Shown piece by piece: positions 43,788-51,311 of a DNA stretch of 64,000 bases; within the stretch, counting starts at the first letter, position 1; every line of letters starts with the position of its first letter. The DNA comes from Sphingoaurantiacus capsulatus (GTDB lineage Bacteria; Pseudomonadota; Alphaproteobacteria; Sphingomonadales; Sphingomonadaceae). The notes under the pieces are model-generated. The model was not told the origin of the DNA and did not search any database. It worked only from the letters and a program-made list of their open reading frames with translations. The stretch lies in the NCBI RefSeq assembly GCF_042648405.1, contig NZ_JBHRXV010000001.1:434001-498000 (forward strand), read 5' to 3'. Both the position numbers and the translations under genes were made by a program.

Positions 43788-44023
43788 CAATAGCGGTCGT
43801 CGTCGCGCATCGCGCGGACGAGATCGGCGGCCGGCGCCTGCGGCGGCATCGTCGCGGTCAGCGCTTGAAGCAGACCCGCGTCGATCTGCTTTCGCGGCGG
43901 GGCGACAGCGGTCAGTCGCGCGACCGGCTTGCCGCGGCGGGTGATGTCGATCGAATCCCCGGCTTCGACGCGATCAACCAGTTCGCTCAGATGCGCCTTT
44001 GCGTCCGCGAGATTGACCGACAT
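43787..44023 (-). CDS. Phd/YefM-type antitoxin
   Basis: The 78-residue protein opens MSVNLADAKAHLSELVDRVE and contains 'GDSIDITRRGKPVARLTAV', the Phd/YefM DNA-binding signature. Its C-terminal half ('LVRAMRDDDRY') would bind the toxin. A perfect inverted repeat lies 11 bp upstream. It is the first gene of the phd-vapC-small-gene operon. Confidence 0.92.
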   Translation of the reverse strand: MSVNLADAKAHLSELVDRVEAGDSIDITRRGKPVARLTAVAPPRKQIDAGLLQALTATMPPQAPAADLVRAMRDDDRY

Positions 44024-44033
44024 GACATGCTCC

Positions 44034-44051
44034 TGACCAGTTAGATGGTCA
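44034..44051. promoter_or_regulatory. Inverted repeat, probable Phd operator
   Basis: TGACCA, six bases, TGGTCA lie 11 bp before the antitoxin start, with a TATA stretch just beyond. Phd-family antitoxins repress their own promoters through such repeats. The assignment is inferred. Confidence 0.5.
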
Positions 44052-44075
44052 TATAGCGCATTGCAGGCGGATTTT

Positions 44076-44624
44076 CTAGAAGCTCGACCCCGGCTCCTTC
44101 AGGAACGCCGCCTCCTCCGCCGTCATCTCGCGCCCAAGCGCCTCGTTCCGATGCGGGAACCGCCCAAAGCGGTCGATGATCGCCTTGTGCTTTCGGGCGA
44201 AGTCGGCGGCTTCCGGCTGGCCGATCTCGTCCATCAGCTCGACGCAGCGGTCCTGATCGTCGGCGTTCTCGCTGTGCATGAAGGGCATGTAGAGGAACTG
44301 GCGTTCCGCGTCCGACAGTAGGGTGTCGTCGCCGCGCTTCAGTGCCAACCGGGCGAGGTTGAGCGCCACCGCGTCGTTCTGGAAGGCCCGCGGGTCGTCG
44401 CGGTGGAGGTTGCGGGAGAATTGGTCGAGGACGATCACCGCGGCGAGCAAGCCTTGCGGGTTGGCGGTCCAGTCGTCGGGGACGTGCGCCGACAGCCGCG
44501 CGTGCAGGTCGCCGAAACGATCGCGGATCGTCGCGTCGAGCTGCGCGTCCTTCGCGAATTGCTGCTCGGGCTTCAGCTCGTCGAACCAGAAGGCGAGGAC
44601 GTCTGCCGCTTGATCATCGAGCAC
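44076..44624 (-). CDS. DUF924 family protein
   Basis: The 182-residue protein reads 'VLAFWFDELKPEQQFAKDAQ', 'AAVIVLDQFSRNLHRDDPRA', 'YMPFMHSENADDQDRCVELM' and 'KHKAIIDRFGRFPHRNEALG', the conserved blocks of DUF924, a helical TPR-like family of unknown activity. GTG 44624 is chosen because it has GGAG at proper distance. The next in-frame start (ATG 44645) lies within a dispersed repeat. It is divergent from dapF. Confidence 0.82.
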   Translation of the reverse strand: MLDDQAADVLAFWFDELKPEQQFAKDAQLDATIRDRFGDLHARLSAHVPDDWTANPQGLLAAVIVLDQFSRNLHRDDPRAFQNDAVALNLARLALKRGDDTLLSDAERQFLYMPFMHSENADDQDRCVELMDEIGQPEAADFARKHKAIIDRFGRFPHRNEALGREMTAEEAAFLKEPGSSF

Positions 44625-44640
44625 TCGATATTCTCCATTT

Positions 44641-44885
44641 GTCATCCCCGCGTAGGCGGGGACCCACCATCGCACAACAGGGCTGTTCCCTTGTGGGTCC
44701 CCGCCTTCGCGGGGATGACGATGAAGTGAACCGCGCATGTCCGGCCAACGTCCGCCGCGGGGGCAAGGCTTAGCGCATCCTCCCCGGCACGGGGAGGGGG
44801 ACCCTGCGCAGCAGGGTGGAGGGGGCAGCGGCGGTGGGTACCCCTCCACCGCCTTCGGCGGTCCCCCTCCCCTTGCAGAGGAGGA
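44641..44885. repeat. Two repeat hairpins in the DUF924/dapF divergent gap
   Basis: The 310-bp gap between the two divergent starts holds an inverted pair of GTCATCCCCGCGTAGGCGGG-type arms (44641-44719). It also holds a second inverted structure, TCCCCGGCACGGGGAGGGGGACC...GGTCCCCCTCCCC in outline, between 44777 and 44878. No gene is seen. Promoters for both flanking genes must lie at the edges. Confidence 0.75.
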
Positions 44886-44934
44886 TGGGCGGTCAGATGG
44901 ACTTCGCGCCCGCCCGCGCCTACATCGCGCGCCT

Positions 44935-45744
44935 ATGGCTACGCCGTTCGTGAAGATGCATGGGCTCGGCAACGACTTCGTCGTGTTCGACGCGCGCGCC
45001 CACGCCCTGCCGGCGATGGGCGATGGCCTCGCCGCGCGGCTCGCCGACCGGCACACCGGCATCGGCTGCGACCAGCTCATCGTCATCGAGGCGGCGCAAA
45101 ACGACGGCGACGCGCGCATGCGCATCTACAATGCCGACGGCGGCGAGGTGGAGGCCTGCGGCAACGCTTCGCGCTGCGTCGCACAGCTGCTCGGCCCGTC
45201 GAAGGTCGAGACCGCCGGCGGCGTCATCGAGATGAACCCGGCGGGCGACGGCGCCACCGTCATCCTGCCCGCCCCGCGCTTCGACTGGGACGCCATCCCG
45301 CTCGCCTATGCGATGGACACGCGCGACATGCCGGTCGGCTGGGACGGGCTGGAAGCCCCGAGCGCCGTCAACGTCGGCAATCCGCATGTCGTGTTCTTCG
45401 TCGACGATCTGGAGGCCGTGCCGCTGAAGACGATCGGCCCGCAGATCGAGACCGACCCGCTGTTCCCCGACCGGGTCAACGTGAATGTAGCGCAGATTAT
45501 CGGCCCCGACCGCATCCGCCTTCAGGTGTGGGAGCGCGGCGTCGGCCTGACCCGCGCCTGCGGCACCGGCGCCTGCGCCACCGCGATTGCCGCGATGCGC
45601 CGCGGGCATGTGGGCCGCACCGCGACCGTCGAAATGGCGGGCGGCACGCTCACCATCGCGTGGCGCGAGGACGGCGCCATCGCGATGACCGGCCCGGCCA
45701 CCACCGCCTTCCGCGGCGAAGTCGACCTGAACGCCTTCGCCTGA
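44935..45744 (+). CDS. dapF: Diaminopimelate epimerase
   Basis: DapF converts LL- to meso-diaminopimelate for lysine and peptidoglycan. The 269-residue enzyme has the two catalytic cysteines Cys75 ('VEACGNASRC') and Cys209 ('TRACGTGACA'), and 'HGLGNDFVVFDAR' at the start. ATG 44935 is chosen; the longer frame only reads repeat DNA. Its stop overlaps the mtaB start (TGATG), so it heads a coupled dapF-mtaB-ftsY run. Confidence 0.96.
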   Translation: MATPFVKMHGLGNDFVVFDARAHALPAMGDGLAARLADRHTGIGCDQLIVIEAAQNDGDARMRIYNADGGEVEACGNASRCVAQLLGPSKVETAGGVIEMNPAGDGATVILPAPRFDWDAIPLAYAMDTRDMPVGWDGLEAPSAVNVGNPHVVFFVDDLEAVPLKTIGPQIETDPLFPDRVNVNVAQIIGPDRIRLQVWERGVGLTRACGTGACATAIAAMRRGHVGRTATVEMAGGTLTIAWREDGAIAMTGPATTAFRGEVDLNAFA

Positions 45745-46997
45745 TGCAATTGTCCCCGGAGATCGTCACCTTCGGCTGCCGCCTGAACGCCTATGAGTCC
45801 GAGGTGATGCGCGCGCATGCGATGGCGAGCGGCGAGGACGGGTTGGTCGTCGTCAACACCTGCGCTGTCACCGGCGAGGCGGTGCGGCAGGCGCGGCAGC
45901 AGATCCGCCGGCTGAAGCGCGAGCGGCCCGCGTCGCGCATCATCGTCACCGGCTGCGCCGCGCAGACCGAACCGCAGACCTTCGCCGCGATGCCCGAGGT
46001 GGCGCGCGTGCTGGGCAATGCGGAGAAGCTGCAGGCGGAAAGCTTCCGCTTCGACGACGGCGCCGATGCGCCGGCCGTGCGCGTCAACGACATCATGTCG
46101 GTCACCGAGACCGCCGGCCATCTGATCGATGGTTACGCCGAAAGGGCGCGCGCCTTCGTCGAGGTGCAGAACGGCTGCGACCATCGCTGCACCTTCTGCA
46201 TCATCCCCTATGGCCGCGGGAATTCGCGGTCGGTGCCCGCCGATCTGGTGGTCGAGCGCATTAGGCGGCTGGTCGGCGACGAGGGCTATAATGAGGTGGT
46301 GCTGACCGGCGTCGACGTCACCTCCTATGGCGCCGACCTGCCCGGCACGCCGACGCTCGGCACGCTCGTCCAGCGCATCCTCGCCGAGGTCCCCGCGCTG
46401 CCGCGGCTGCGCCTGTCGTCGATCGACAGCGTCGAGATCGATGCGCCGTTGTTCGACGCGATCACCGGCGACGCGCGGCTGATGCCGCATCTGCACCTGA
46501 GCCTGCAGGCCGGCGACGACATGATCCTGAAGCGGATGAAGCGGCGCCACAGCCGTGACGACGCGCTGCGCTTCTGCGCCGAGGTTCGCGCCCGCCGGCC
46601 CGAGGTCACCTTCGGCGCCGACCTCATCGCCGGCTTCCCGACCGAGACCGACGCGATGTTCGAGAACACGCTGGCGATGATCGACGCGTGCGACATCGTC
46701 TACGGCCATATCTTCCCCTATTCGGCGCGCACCGGCACGCCCGCCGCGAAGATGCCGCAGGTGCCGGTGCCGCTGCGCAAGGAGCGCGCCTCGCGGCTGC
46801 GCCGGGCGGCGGCGGCGCGGCTGGACCTCTATTTGCGCGGGCAGGTCGGTCGCACGCAGGAGGTTCTGGTCGACAGCATCGACGGACGCGGCCATAGCGC
46901 CGCCTTCGCGCCGGTGCGGGTGGCCGGCGCGGTGCGCGGGCAGATCGTGCGCGCCACCGTCACCCACCTGAACGACGGCATGCTGGAGGCCGCTTGA
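45744..46997 (+). CDS. mtaB: tRNA t6A37 methylthiotransferase MtaB
   Basis: MtaB adds a methylthio group to t6A37 of tRNA, giving ms2t6A. The 417-residue radical-SAM enzyme has N-terminal cluster cysteines 'TFGCRLNAYESEV', 'VVNTCAVTGEA', 'VTGCAAQ', and the radical-SAM CxxxCxxC in 'NGCDHRCTFCIIPYGRG', then a TRAM-like end. It acts on the product of the TsaE pathway encoded at 18723. The absence of RimO/MiaB-specific features favours MtaB. It couples to ftsY by TGATG. Confidence 0.92.
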   Translation: MQLSPEIVTFGCRLNAYESEVMRAHAMASGEDGLVVVNTCAVTGEAVRQARQQIRRLKRERPASRIIVTGCAAQTEPQTFAAMPEVARVLGNAEKLQAESFRFDDGADAPAVRVNDIMSVTETAGHLIDGYAERARAFVEVQNGCDHRCTFCIIPYGRGNSRSVPADLVVERIRRLVGDEGYNEVVLTGVDVTSYGADLPGTPTLGTLVQRILAEVPALPRLRLSSIDSVEIDAPLFDAITGDARLMPHLHLSLQAGDDMILKRMKRRHSRDDALRFCAEVRARRPEVTFGADLIAGFPTETDAMFENTLAMIDACDIVYGHIFPYSARTGTPAAKMPQVPVPLRKERASRLRRAAAARLDLYLRGQVGRTQEVLVDSIDGRGHSAAFAPVRVAGAVRGQIVRATVTHLNDGMLEAA

Positions 46998-47944
46998 TGT
47001 CGGAAGAACCGCAGGGCTGGTTTGCCAAGCTGCGCGCCGGGCTGTCGCGATCGTCGGAAAAGCTCGGCGACAATCTGTCGTCGGTGTTCACCAAGTCGAA
47101 GCTCGACGACGCCATGCTCGAGGAGATCGAGGAGGCGCTGATCGCCGCCGATCTCGGCCCGGCGATGGCCGCGCGGGTATCGGCGAAGCTGGCGGCGGAA
47201 AAGTACGACAAGGCGGTCACCGAGGCGGAGGTCCGCCAGGTCGTGGCCGACGAGATCGAGAAGGTGCTGCGCCCGGTGGCGAAGCCGCTCGAAGTGGTGG
47301 CCTTCCCGCGCCCGCAGACCGTGCTGGTCGTCGGCGTCAACGGCTCCGGCAAGACCACGACGATCGCCAAGCTCGCGCATCTGTTCCAGGAGCAGGACTA
47401 TCGCGTCATGCTGGCGGCGGGCGACACCTTCCGCGCCGCCGCGATCGAGCAGTTGCAGGTGTGGGGCGGCCGCATCGGCGCGCCGGTCATCTCCAGCAAG
47501 GTCGGCGCCGATGCCGCCGGCCTCGCCTATGAATCGCTCGAAAAAGCGCGCAGCGGCGGCTTCGACGCGCTGATCATCGACACCGCCGGGCGGCTGCAGA
47601 ACAAGCAGGGCCTGATGGACGAGCTCGCCAAGGTGAAGCGCGTCCTCTCGAAGCTGATGCTCTCCGCGCCGCACGATGTCGTGCTGGTGCTCGACGCCAC
47701 CACCGGCCAGAACGCGCTCAACCAGATCGAGGTGTTCCGTGAAGTCGCGGGCGTCACCGGCCTCGTGATGACCAAGCTCGACGGCACCGCGCGCGGCGGC
47801 GTGCTCGTCGCGGCGGCCGAGCGCTTCAAGCTGCCGATCCACGCGGTGGGCGTCGGCGAAACCATCGACGACCTGCGGCCGTTCGACCCGAAGGCGTTTG
47901 CCGAAGCATTGGCCGGGATCAACCCCGGCGTGGGAGTGAAGTAG
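46997..47944 (+). CDS. ftsY: Signal recognition particle receptor FtsY
   Basis: FtsY is the membrane-associated GTPase that receives SRP-ribosome complexes and delivers them to SecYEG. The 315-residue protein has the NG domain with 'VNGSGKTTTIAKLAHLF', 'GDTFRAAAIEQL', 'IDTAGRLQNKQGLMDEL' and 'TKLDGTARGG'. The acidic A domain of enterobacteria is nearly absent, which is usual in alphaproteobacteria. ATG 46997 overlaps the mtaB stop. Confidence 0.97.
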   Translation: MSEEPQGWFAKLRAGLSRSSEKLGDNLSSVFTKSKLDDAMLEEIEEALIAADLGPAMAARVSAKLAAEKYDKAVTEAEVRQVVADEIEKVLRPVAKPLEVVAFPRPQTVLVVGVNGSGKTTTIAKLAHLFQEQDYRVMLAAGDTFRAAAIEQLQVWGGRIGAPVISSKVGADAAGLAYESLEKARSGGFDALIIDTAGRLQNKQGLMDELAKVKRVLSKLMLSAPHDVVLVLDATTGQNALNQIEVFREVAGVTGLVMTKLDGTARGGVLVAAAERFKLPIHAVGVGETIDDLRPFDPKAFAEALAGINPGVGVK

Positions 47945-47947
47945 ATC

Positions 47948-48553
47948 GTGGCGGAAAAGCGTGAACTGTCGACGGGCCTGAAGCTCGCCATCGACTATGG
48001 CCCGCTGCTGGTGTTCTTCGTCACCAACTGGCTGGCGCCGGGTTCGGATGTCGACCAGGCCATCGCCGCCACCGCCGCCTTCATGGTGGCGGTCGCCACC
48101 GCGATGCTGATCTCCAAACTGAAGACCGGCCATATCTCGACGATGCTGTGGGTAACGGGCGTGGTCGTCGCCGTGTTCGGCGGCCTCACCATCTACCTGC
48201 ACGATCAGCGCTTCATTCAGATCAAGCCGTCGATCGTCTACGCGATCCTGTCGGGCACCCTGTTCTTCGGCCTGCTCACCGGCCGGCCACTGCTGCGCAC
48301 CGTGCTGGAAGCCGGCTTCCCGGCGCTGAAGCCCGAAGGCTGGCACCTCCTCACCCGCAACTTCGCCTGGTTCTTCCTCGCGATGGTCGGCGTCAACGAG
48401 GCGGCGCGGCAGTATCTCAGCTTCGACAGTTGGGTGACCTTCAAGGTCTGGGGTGTATCCGCCCTCTCCTTCGCCTTCATGTTCACGCAGTTGCCCCTGC
48501 TGATGAAGCACAGCGACGAGCCCCAGGACCCGCCGGTCCCGCCGCAGGGGTAA
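47948..48553 (+). CDS. yciB: Inner-membrane septation protein A family (YciB/IspZ)
   Basis: The 201-residue protein begins at GTG 47948 and has five to six transmembrane segments ('YGPLLVFFVTNWLAPG', 'AAFMVAVATAMLISKLK', 'VTGVVVAVFGGLTIYLHD', 'YAILSGTLFFGLLTGRPLL'), with 'NFAWFFLAMVGVNEAARQY' near the end. These are the YciB/IspZ blocks. In other bacteria it affects septation and envelope synthesis. It begins 3 bp after ftsY and likely ends this operon. Confidence 0.93.
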   Translation: MAEKRELSTGLKLAIDYGPLLVFFVTNWLAPGSDVDQAIAATAAFMVAVATAMLISKLKTGHISTMLWVTGVVVAVFGGLTIYLHDQRFIQIKPSIVYAILSGTLFFGLLTGRPLLRTVLEAGFPALKPEGWHLLTRNFAWFFLAMVGVNEAARQYLSFDSWVTFKVWGVSALSFAFMFTQLPLLMKHSDEPQDPPVPPQG

Positions 48554-48556
48554 GCG

Positions 48557-48769
48557 CCCCTCTCCCTGGAGGGGAGAGGGCGACTCGCGTCAGCGAGCGG
48601 GGTGAGGGTGGTCGCCGGTTAGCGCCCGCCATCCGACCACCCTCTCCCCAACCCCTCTCCCCTCCAGGGAGAGGGGCTAAGTCGCCTCGCCCACCCACGT
48701 CCGTCATACCGGCGAAAGCCGGTATCCAGACCGGGCGTCGAACTGGATACCGGCTTTCGCCGGTATGAC
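48557..48769. repeat. Two repeat hairpins at the yciB/hxlR convergent junction
   Basis: CCCCTCTCCCTGGAGGGGAG from 48557 pairs with CCCCTCTCCCCTCCAGGGAG near 48652-48670. Next to it is a GTCATACCGGCGAAAGCCGG pair (48703-48769). Both are followed by the convergent end of the hxlR gene. They probably serve as a bidirectional transcript end. Confidence 0.8.
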
Positions 48770-48814
48770 GGATTGGGGCTGGAGGGAGGCGGAGCTACCT
48801 GGATGAAGGCGGGG

Positions 48815-49162
48815 CTAAGCCGCCTCGCCCTTCTGTACCGCCCCGTCCCGCTCGCCCGCCGTCGCTTCCCACCAGTCCCCCAGCGCATCGATCAGCGGCA
48901 CCAGCTGTCGCCCCGCCGCGGTCAGTGCATAGTCGACATGCCGCGGGTAGTCGCCATGTTCGGTGCGGGTGACGATGCCCGCCGCTTCCAGCTTGCGCAG
49001 CTCCAAGGACAGCATGCGGTGCGACACTGTCGGGTTGTCGCGGCGCAGGTCGGAGAAGCGCTTGGTGCCGTCCTGCAGATAGTAAAGCAGCAGGGTCGGC
49101 CAGCGGCCGCTCAGCATGCGCATCGCATCCTCGATGGGGCAGCTCGACACCAGATCCTTCAC
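48815..49162 (-). CDS. HxlR-family winged-helix regulator
   Basis: The 115-residue protein has the HxlR N-terminus with a conserved Cys ('MKDLVSSCPIEDAMRMLSGR'), the recognition region 'PTVSHRMLSLELRKLEAAGI' and wing 'THGDYPRHVDYALT'-like sequence. Such regulators often respond to electrophiles or oxidants through the Cys. The start is GTG 49162 behind AGGAG. It is divergent from a glutathione S-transferase gene, a plausible target. Confidence 0.88.
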   Translation of the reverse strand: MKDLVSSCPIEDAMRMLSGRWPTLLLYYLQDGTKRFSDLRRDNPTVSHRMLSLELRKLEAAGIVTRTEHGDYPRHVDYALTAAGRQLVPLIDALGDWWEATAGERDGAVQKGEAA

Positions 49163-49197
49163 GCGGGGCGGCTCCTGCGGTGGTTACAGAAATGTGC

Positions 49198-49206
49198 GTT
49201 ATTAAC
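49198..49206. promoter_or_regulatory. GTTATTAAC palindrome between hxlR and GST
   Basis: This 9-bp palindrome lies in the 112-bp divergent gap, 36 bp from the hxlR start and about 70 bp from the GST start. It is the only AT-rich palindrome there and may be the HxlR site. The evidence is weak because of its short size. Confidence 0.3.
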
Positions 49207-49274
49207 TTCGGCCGACGGGTCAACTACCTCAACCCTCGCTGCGCAGCTCCACTCCCCAACGATGGAGCAATCAC

Positions 49275-49973
49275 ATGGACCCGATCCTTCTCACCGGCTT
49301 CCCCGCGGGAAGCTCGCTTGGCCTCGTCGCCGCGCTCGAATGGCGCGGGCGGCCCTATCGCCTTTGCCGCGTCGACATGCTCGGCGAGATGCGCGAGCCC
49401 GCCTACGCGCGGCTCAACCCGCGCGTCGAAACGCCGGCGCTGATCACCGATGAAGGCCGCGTGCTGACCGAGACGATGGCGATCGCCGCCTGGCTGGAAG
49501 CGCGCGACGACGACCGCCGCATCAGCTTCCCGCCACGCTCGGCGGAGGCCGACCGCATGCACCAGCTGATGGCCTTCGTGAACACCGGCTTCACCGGCGC
49601 TTTCAGCCCGCTGTGGGCAGCGATGGAGATGGAAGCGCCCGACCCGGCCTATCAGGCGGCGCTGCGCCGCTTCGGTGAGGGCGCGGTGATCGAGCGGCAC
49701 GACAAGCTGGAAACGATGATCGGCGACGGCCCATATCTCGTCGGCGACCGCCCCACCCTTGCCGATGGCCTGCTCGCCGGCGTCGCCCGCTGGCGCGAGC
49801 TTCACGAGATCGAGGACCGCTGGCCCCGCCTCGCCGCTTGGCGCGCGCGGATCGAGGCGGACCCCGCCATCGTCTTCGCGCAAGCCGTCGAGGATGGCGA
49901 GCGACCGGCGGGCTCGGGCGCCTGCCAGGGCTTCGACGCCCTCGCCGACGTCATCGCGCGGTTCGGTGACTGA
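49275..49973 (+). CDS. Glutathione S-transferase
   Basis: The 232-residue protein has a thioredoxin-like N-terminal domain ('PILLTGFPAGSSLGLVAALE', 'NPRVETPALITDEGRVLTETMAI' with ET glutathione contact) and a helical C-terminal domain with 'YLVGDRPTLADGLLAGVARW'. It is a GST-fold protein of unknown substrate. Divergent orientation from hxlR suggests redox- or electrophile-controlled expression. It is not closely alike to the GST at 8960 (different class features). Confidence 0.87.
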   Translation: MDPILLTGFPAGSSLGLVAALEWRGRPYRLCRVDMLGEMREPAYARLNPRVETPALITDEGRVLTETMAIAAWLEARDDDRRISFPPRSAEADRMHQLMAFVNTGFTGAFSPLWAAMEMEAPDPAYQAALRRFGEGAVIERHDKLETMIGDGPYLVGDRPTLADGLLAGVARWRELHEIEDRWPRLAAWRARIEADPAIVFAQAVEDGERPAGSGACQGFDALADVIARFGD

Positions 49974-50047
49974 CGATCAGCAGGCGCTGCCAGTTCGCGA
50001 GGACGTGGGCCAGCACTTGGCGCCGACCTGCAATCCAACCCAATCCC

Positions 50048-50114
50048 GTCATACCGGCGAAAGCCGGTATCCAGTCCAACGGTCAATCTGGATACCGGCT
50101 TTCGCCGGTATGAC
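50048..50114. repeat. Inverted pair of GTCATACCGGCGAAAGCCGG repeats at a convergent junction
   Basis: The arms from 50048 and ending at 50114 surround a short 'TCCAACGGTCAATC' core. The element sits between the GST and xre gene ends. Confidence 0.85.
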
Positions 50115-50138
50115 GATGAGGGGGCTGGCGGTGGGCCG

Positions 50139-50357
50139 CTAGTCCTCCGCCACCCCCGGCACATGCACGAAGATGTCGCCGGGCTGGCAGGCGAGCGCGG
50201 TGCAGATGGCGTCGAGCGTAGAGAAGCGGATGGCGCGGCCCTTGCCGGTCTTCAGCACCGAGAGGTTGGCGAGCGTGATGCCAACCGTCTCAGCGAGGTC
50301 GGTCAAGGTCATCCGCCGCGCGTGCAGCAGTTCGTCAAGCCGGACGGCGATTGCCAT
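50139..50357 (-). CDS. XRE-family regulator (YozG-like)
   Basis: The 72-residue protein is a single helix-turn-helix: 'LDELLHARRMTLTDLAETVG', 'LANLSVLKTGKGRAIRFSTL', 'CTALACQPGDIF'. These small Cro/CI-type proteins pair with DUF2975 membrane proteins. It starts one base after the stop of the upstream DUF2975 gene. A paralogue lies at 55893 (matching 'ANISLLRTGKARAVRFATL', 'CQPGDL'). Confidence 0.9.
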   Translation of the reverse strand: MAIAVRLDELLHARRMTLTDLAETVGITLANLSVLKTGKGRAIRFSTLDAICTALACQPGDIFVHVPGVAED

Positions 50358-50358
50358 G

Positions 50359-50880
50359 TCAGATCGTCCCGTCGAGATCGTCGCGCATCTTCGTGCCCTC
50401 GCTGAAGATGCCGGCGAGCACGAAAGTGAGCAGCACGCCCAGCCAACCGGCGGGCGAGAAACCGGCGTCGAGATTGAGCGGGTTTGCCGCCGTCTCGATC
50501 GCCTTGCCGATCGCGCCGACGATCAGGCTGATCACCTGCAGCCCGAGCAGCAGCCACGCCATCGCCAGCAGCCGGTGCGCATTGGCGGCGGTGAAGGGAT
50601 CGCCGCGACCGACGGTGCGCACGATCTCCAGCAGATGCCGGATCACGATGTCGTTGAGCAGCACGGCGAGGAGGCCGAGCCCCGCAATCGCCTGAAGCCC
50701 CGGCAGCATGGTGCGGATCGACGATTCGGCGGTGATGCCGAGCGCGGTCATCGTCCAGTCGGGGGCGACGAAGGTCGCGGTGAGCAGCGCGAGGATCGCC
50801 AGTCCCGACAGGCGGTTGGCGACCAGCAGGATGCGCAACGCCACGTAGGCAATCGGCAAGGCGCGTGAATAGGGGTGCAT
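50359..50880 (-). CDS. DUF2975 membrane protein
   Basis: ATG 50880 follows GGAG. The 173-residue protein has four transmembrane helices ('LSGLAILALLTATFVAPDW', 'GLQAIAGLGLLAVLLNDIVI', 'AMAWLLLGLQVISLIVGAIG', 'WLGVLLTFVLAGIFSEG') and the DUF2975 signature of a conserved 'GDPFTAANAHRL' loop between helices 2 and 3. The role is unknown. With the downstream xre gene it forms a two-gene cassette, perhaps a membrane sensor plus regulator. Confidence 0.88.
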   Translation of the reverse strand: MHPYSRALPIAYVALRILLVANRLSGLAILALLTATFVAPDWTMTALGITAESSIRTMLPGLQAIAGLGLLAVLLNDIVIRHLLEIVRTVGRGDPFTAANAHRLLAMAWLLLGLQVISLIVGAIGKAIETAANPLNLDAGFSPAGWLGVLLTFVLAGIFSEGTKMRDDLDGTI

Positions 50881-50899
50881 GGACCAGCTCCGAATCATT

Positions 50900-50932
50900 T
50901 ATCGAAAAACGATATGTCGATTATCGATAATC
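50900..50932. promoter_or_regulatory. Palindromes upstream of the DUF2975-xre pair
   Basis: GATTATCGATAATC (50919-50932) is a perfect 14-bp palindrome, and TATCG...CGATA (50900-50914) is a second, weaker one. Both lie 20-52 bp before the DUF2975 start. A similar ATTAT...ATAAT box precedes the second cassette (55355-55369), which supports a role as the XRE site. Confidence 0.55.
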
Positions 50933-50979
50933 AACAAGCATAGATTTATTCGCCGAGAGCCTGGTGGCCCCATTGACTC

Positions 50980-51001
50980 TAAATCTACATAGGTAGATTT
51001 A
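50980..51001. promoter_or_regulatory. Inverted repeat in the padR promoter
   Basis: TAAATCTAC, ATAG, GTAGATTTA form a perfect 9-bp inverted repeat just before the padR ATG (51009). A -35-like TTGACT (50973-50978) precedes it, so a bound dimer would cover the promoter. PadR proteins commonly repress their own gene this way. Confidence 0.65.
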
Positions 51002-51008
51002 ATTCCTC

Positions 51009-51311
51009 ATGACCCGTTCTCGCGCGCTTTCCGACATCGCCCGTACTGTCCTCGCCGCGCTCGCCTCGGCAGGCAGCGGGTGGGTGCATGGCTATGATCT
51101 GTGCCGTCAGGCGGGCGTGAAATCGGGGACACTGTATCCGCTGCTGATCCGGCTGGAGGCGCAGGGGCACCTTGCGGCCGAATGGCAGCCGCCGTCGGAG
51201 CCGGGCCGCCCGCCGCGCCATGCCTATCGGCTGACCAAGAGCGGGCGCCAGCTTGCAATGGACAATCCTCCGGCGGCCGCTGCCGCCCCGCTCGCCGGCA
51301 AGCTCGCATGA
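51009..51311 (+). CDS. PadR-family transcriptional regulator
   Basis: The 100-residue protein has the PadR winged-helix: 'ARTVLAALASAGSGWVHGYD', 'AGVKSGTLYPLLIRLEAQGHL', 'GRPPRHAYRLTKSGRQL'. It is short, lacking the long C-terminal dimerisation helix of other PadR types. Its stop overlaps the start of the membrane-protein gene (ATGA), so the two form a coupled cassette, and a perfect palindrome precedes it. Confidence 0.92.
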   Translation: MTRSRALSDIARTVLAALASAGSGWVHGYDLCRQAGVKSGTLYPLLIRLEAQGHLAAEWQPPSEPGRPPRHAYRLTKSGRQLAMDNPPAAAAAPLAGKLA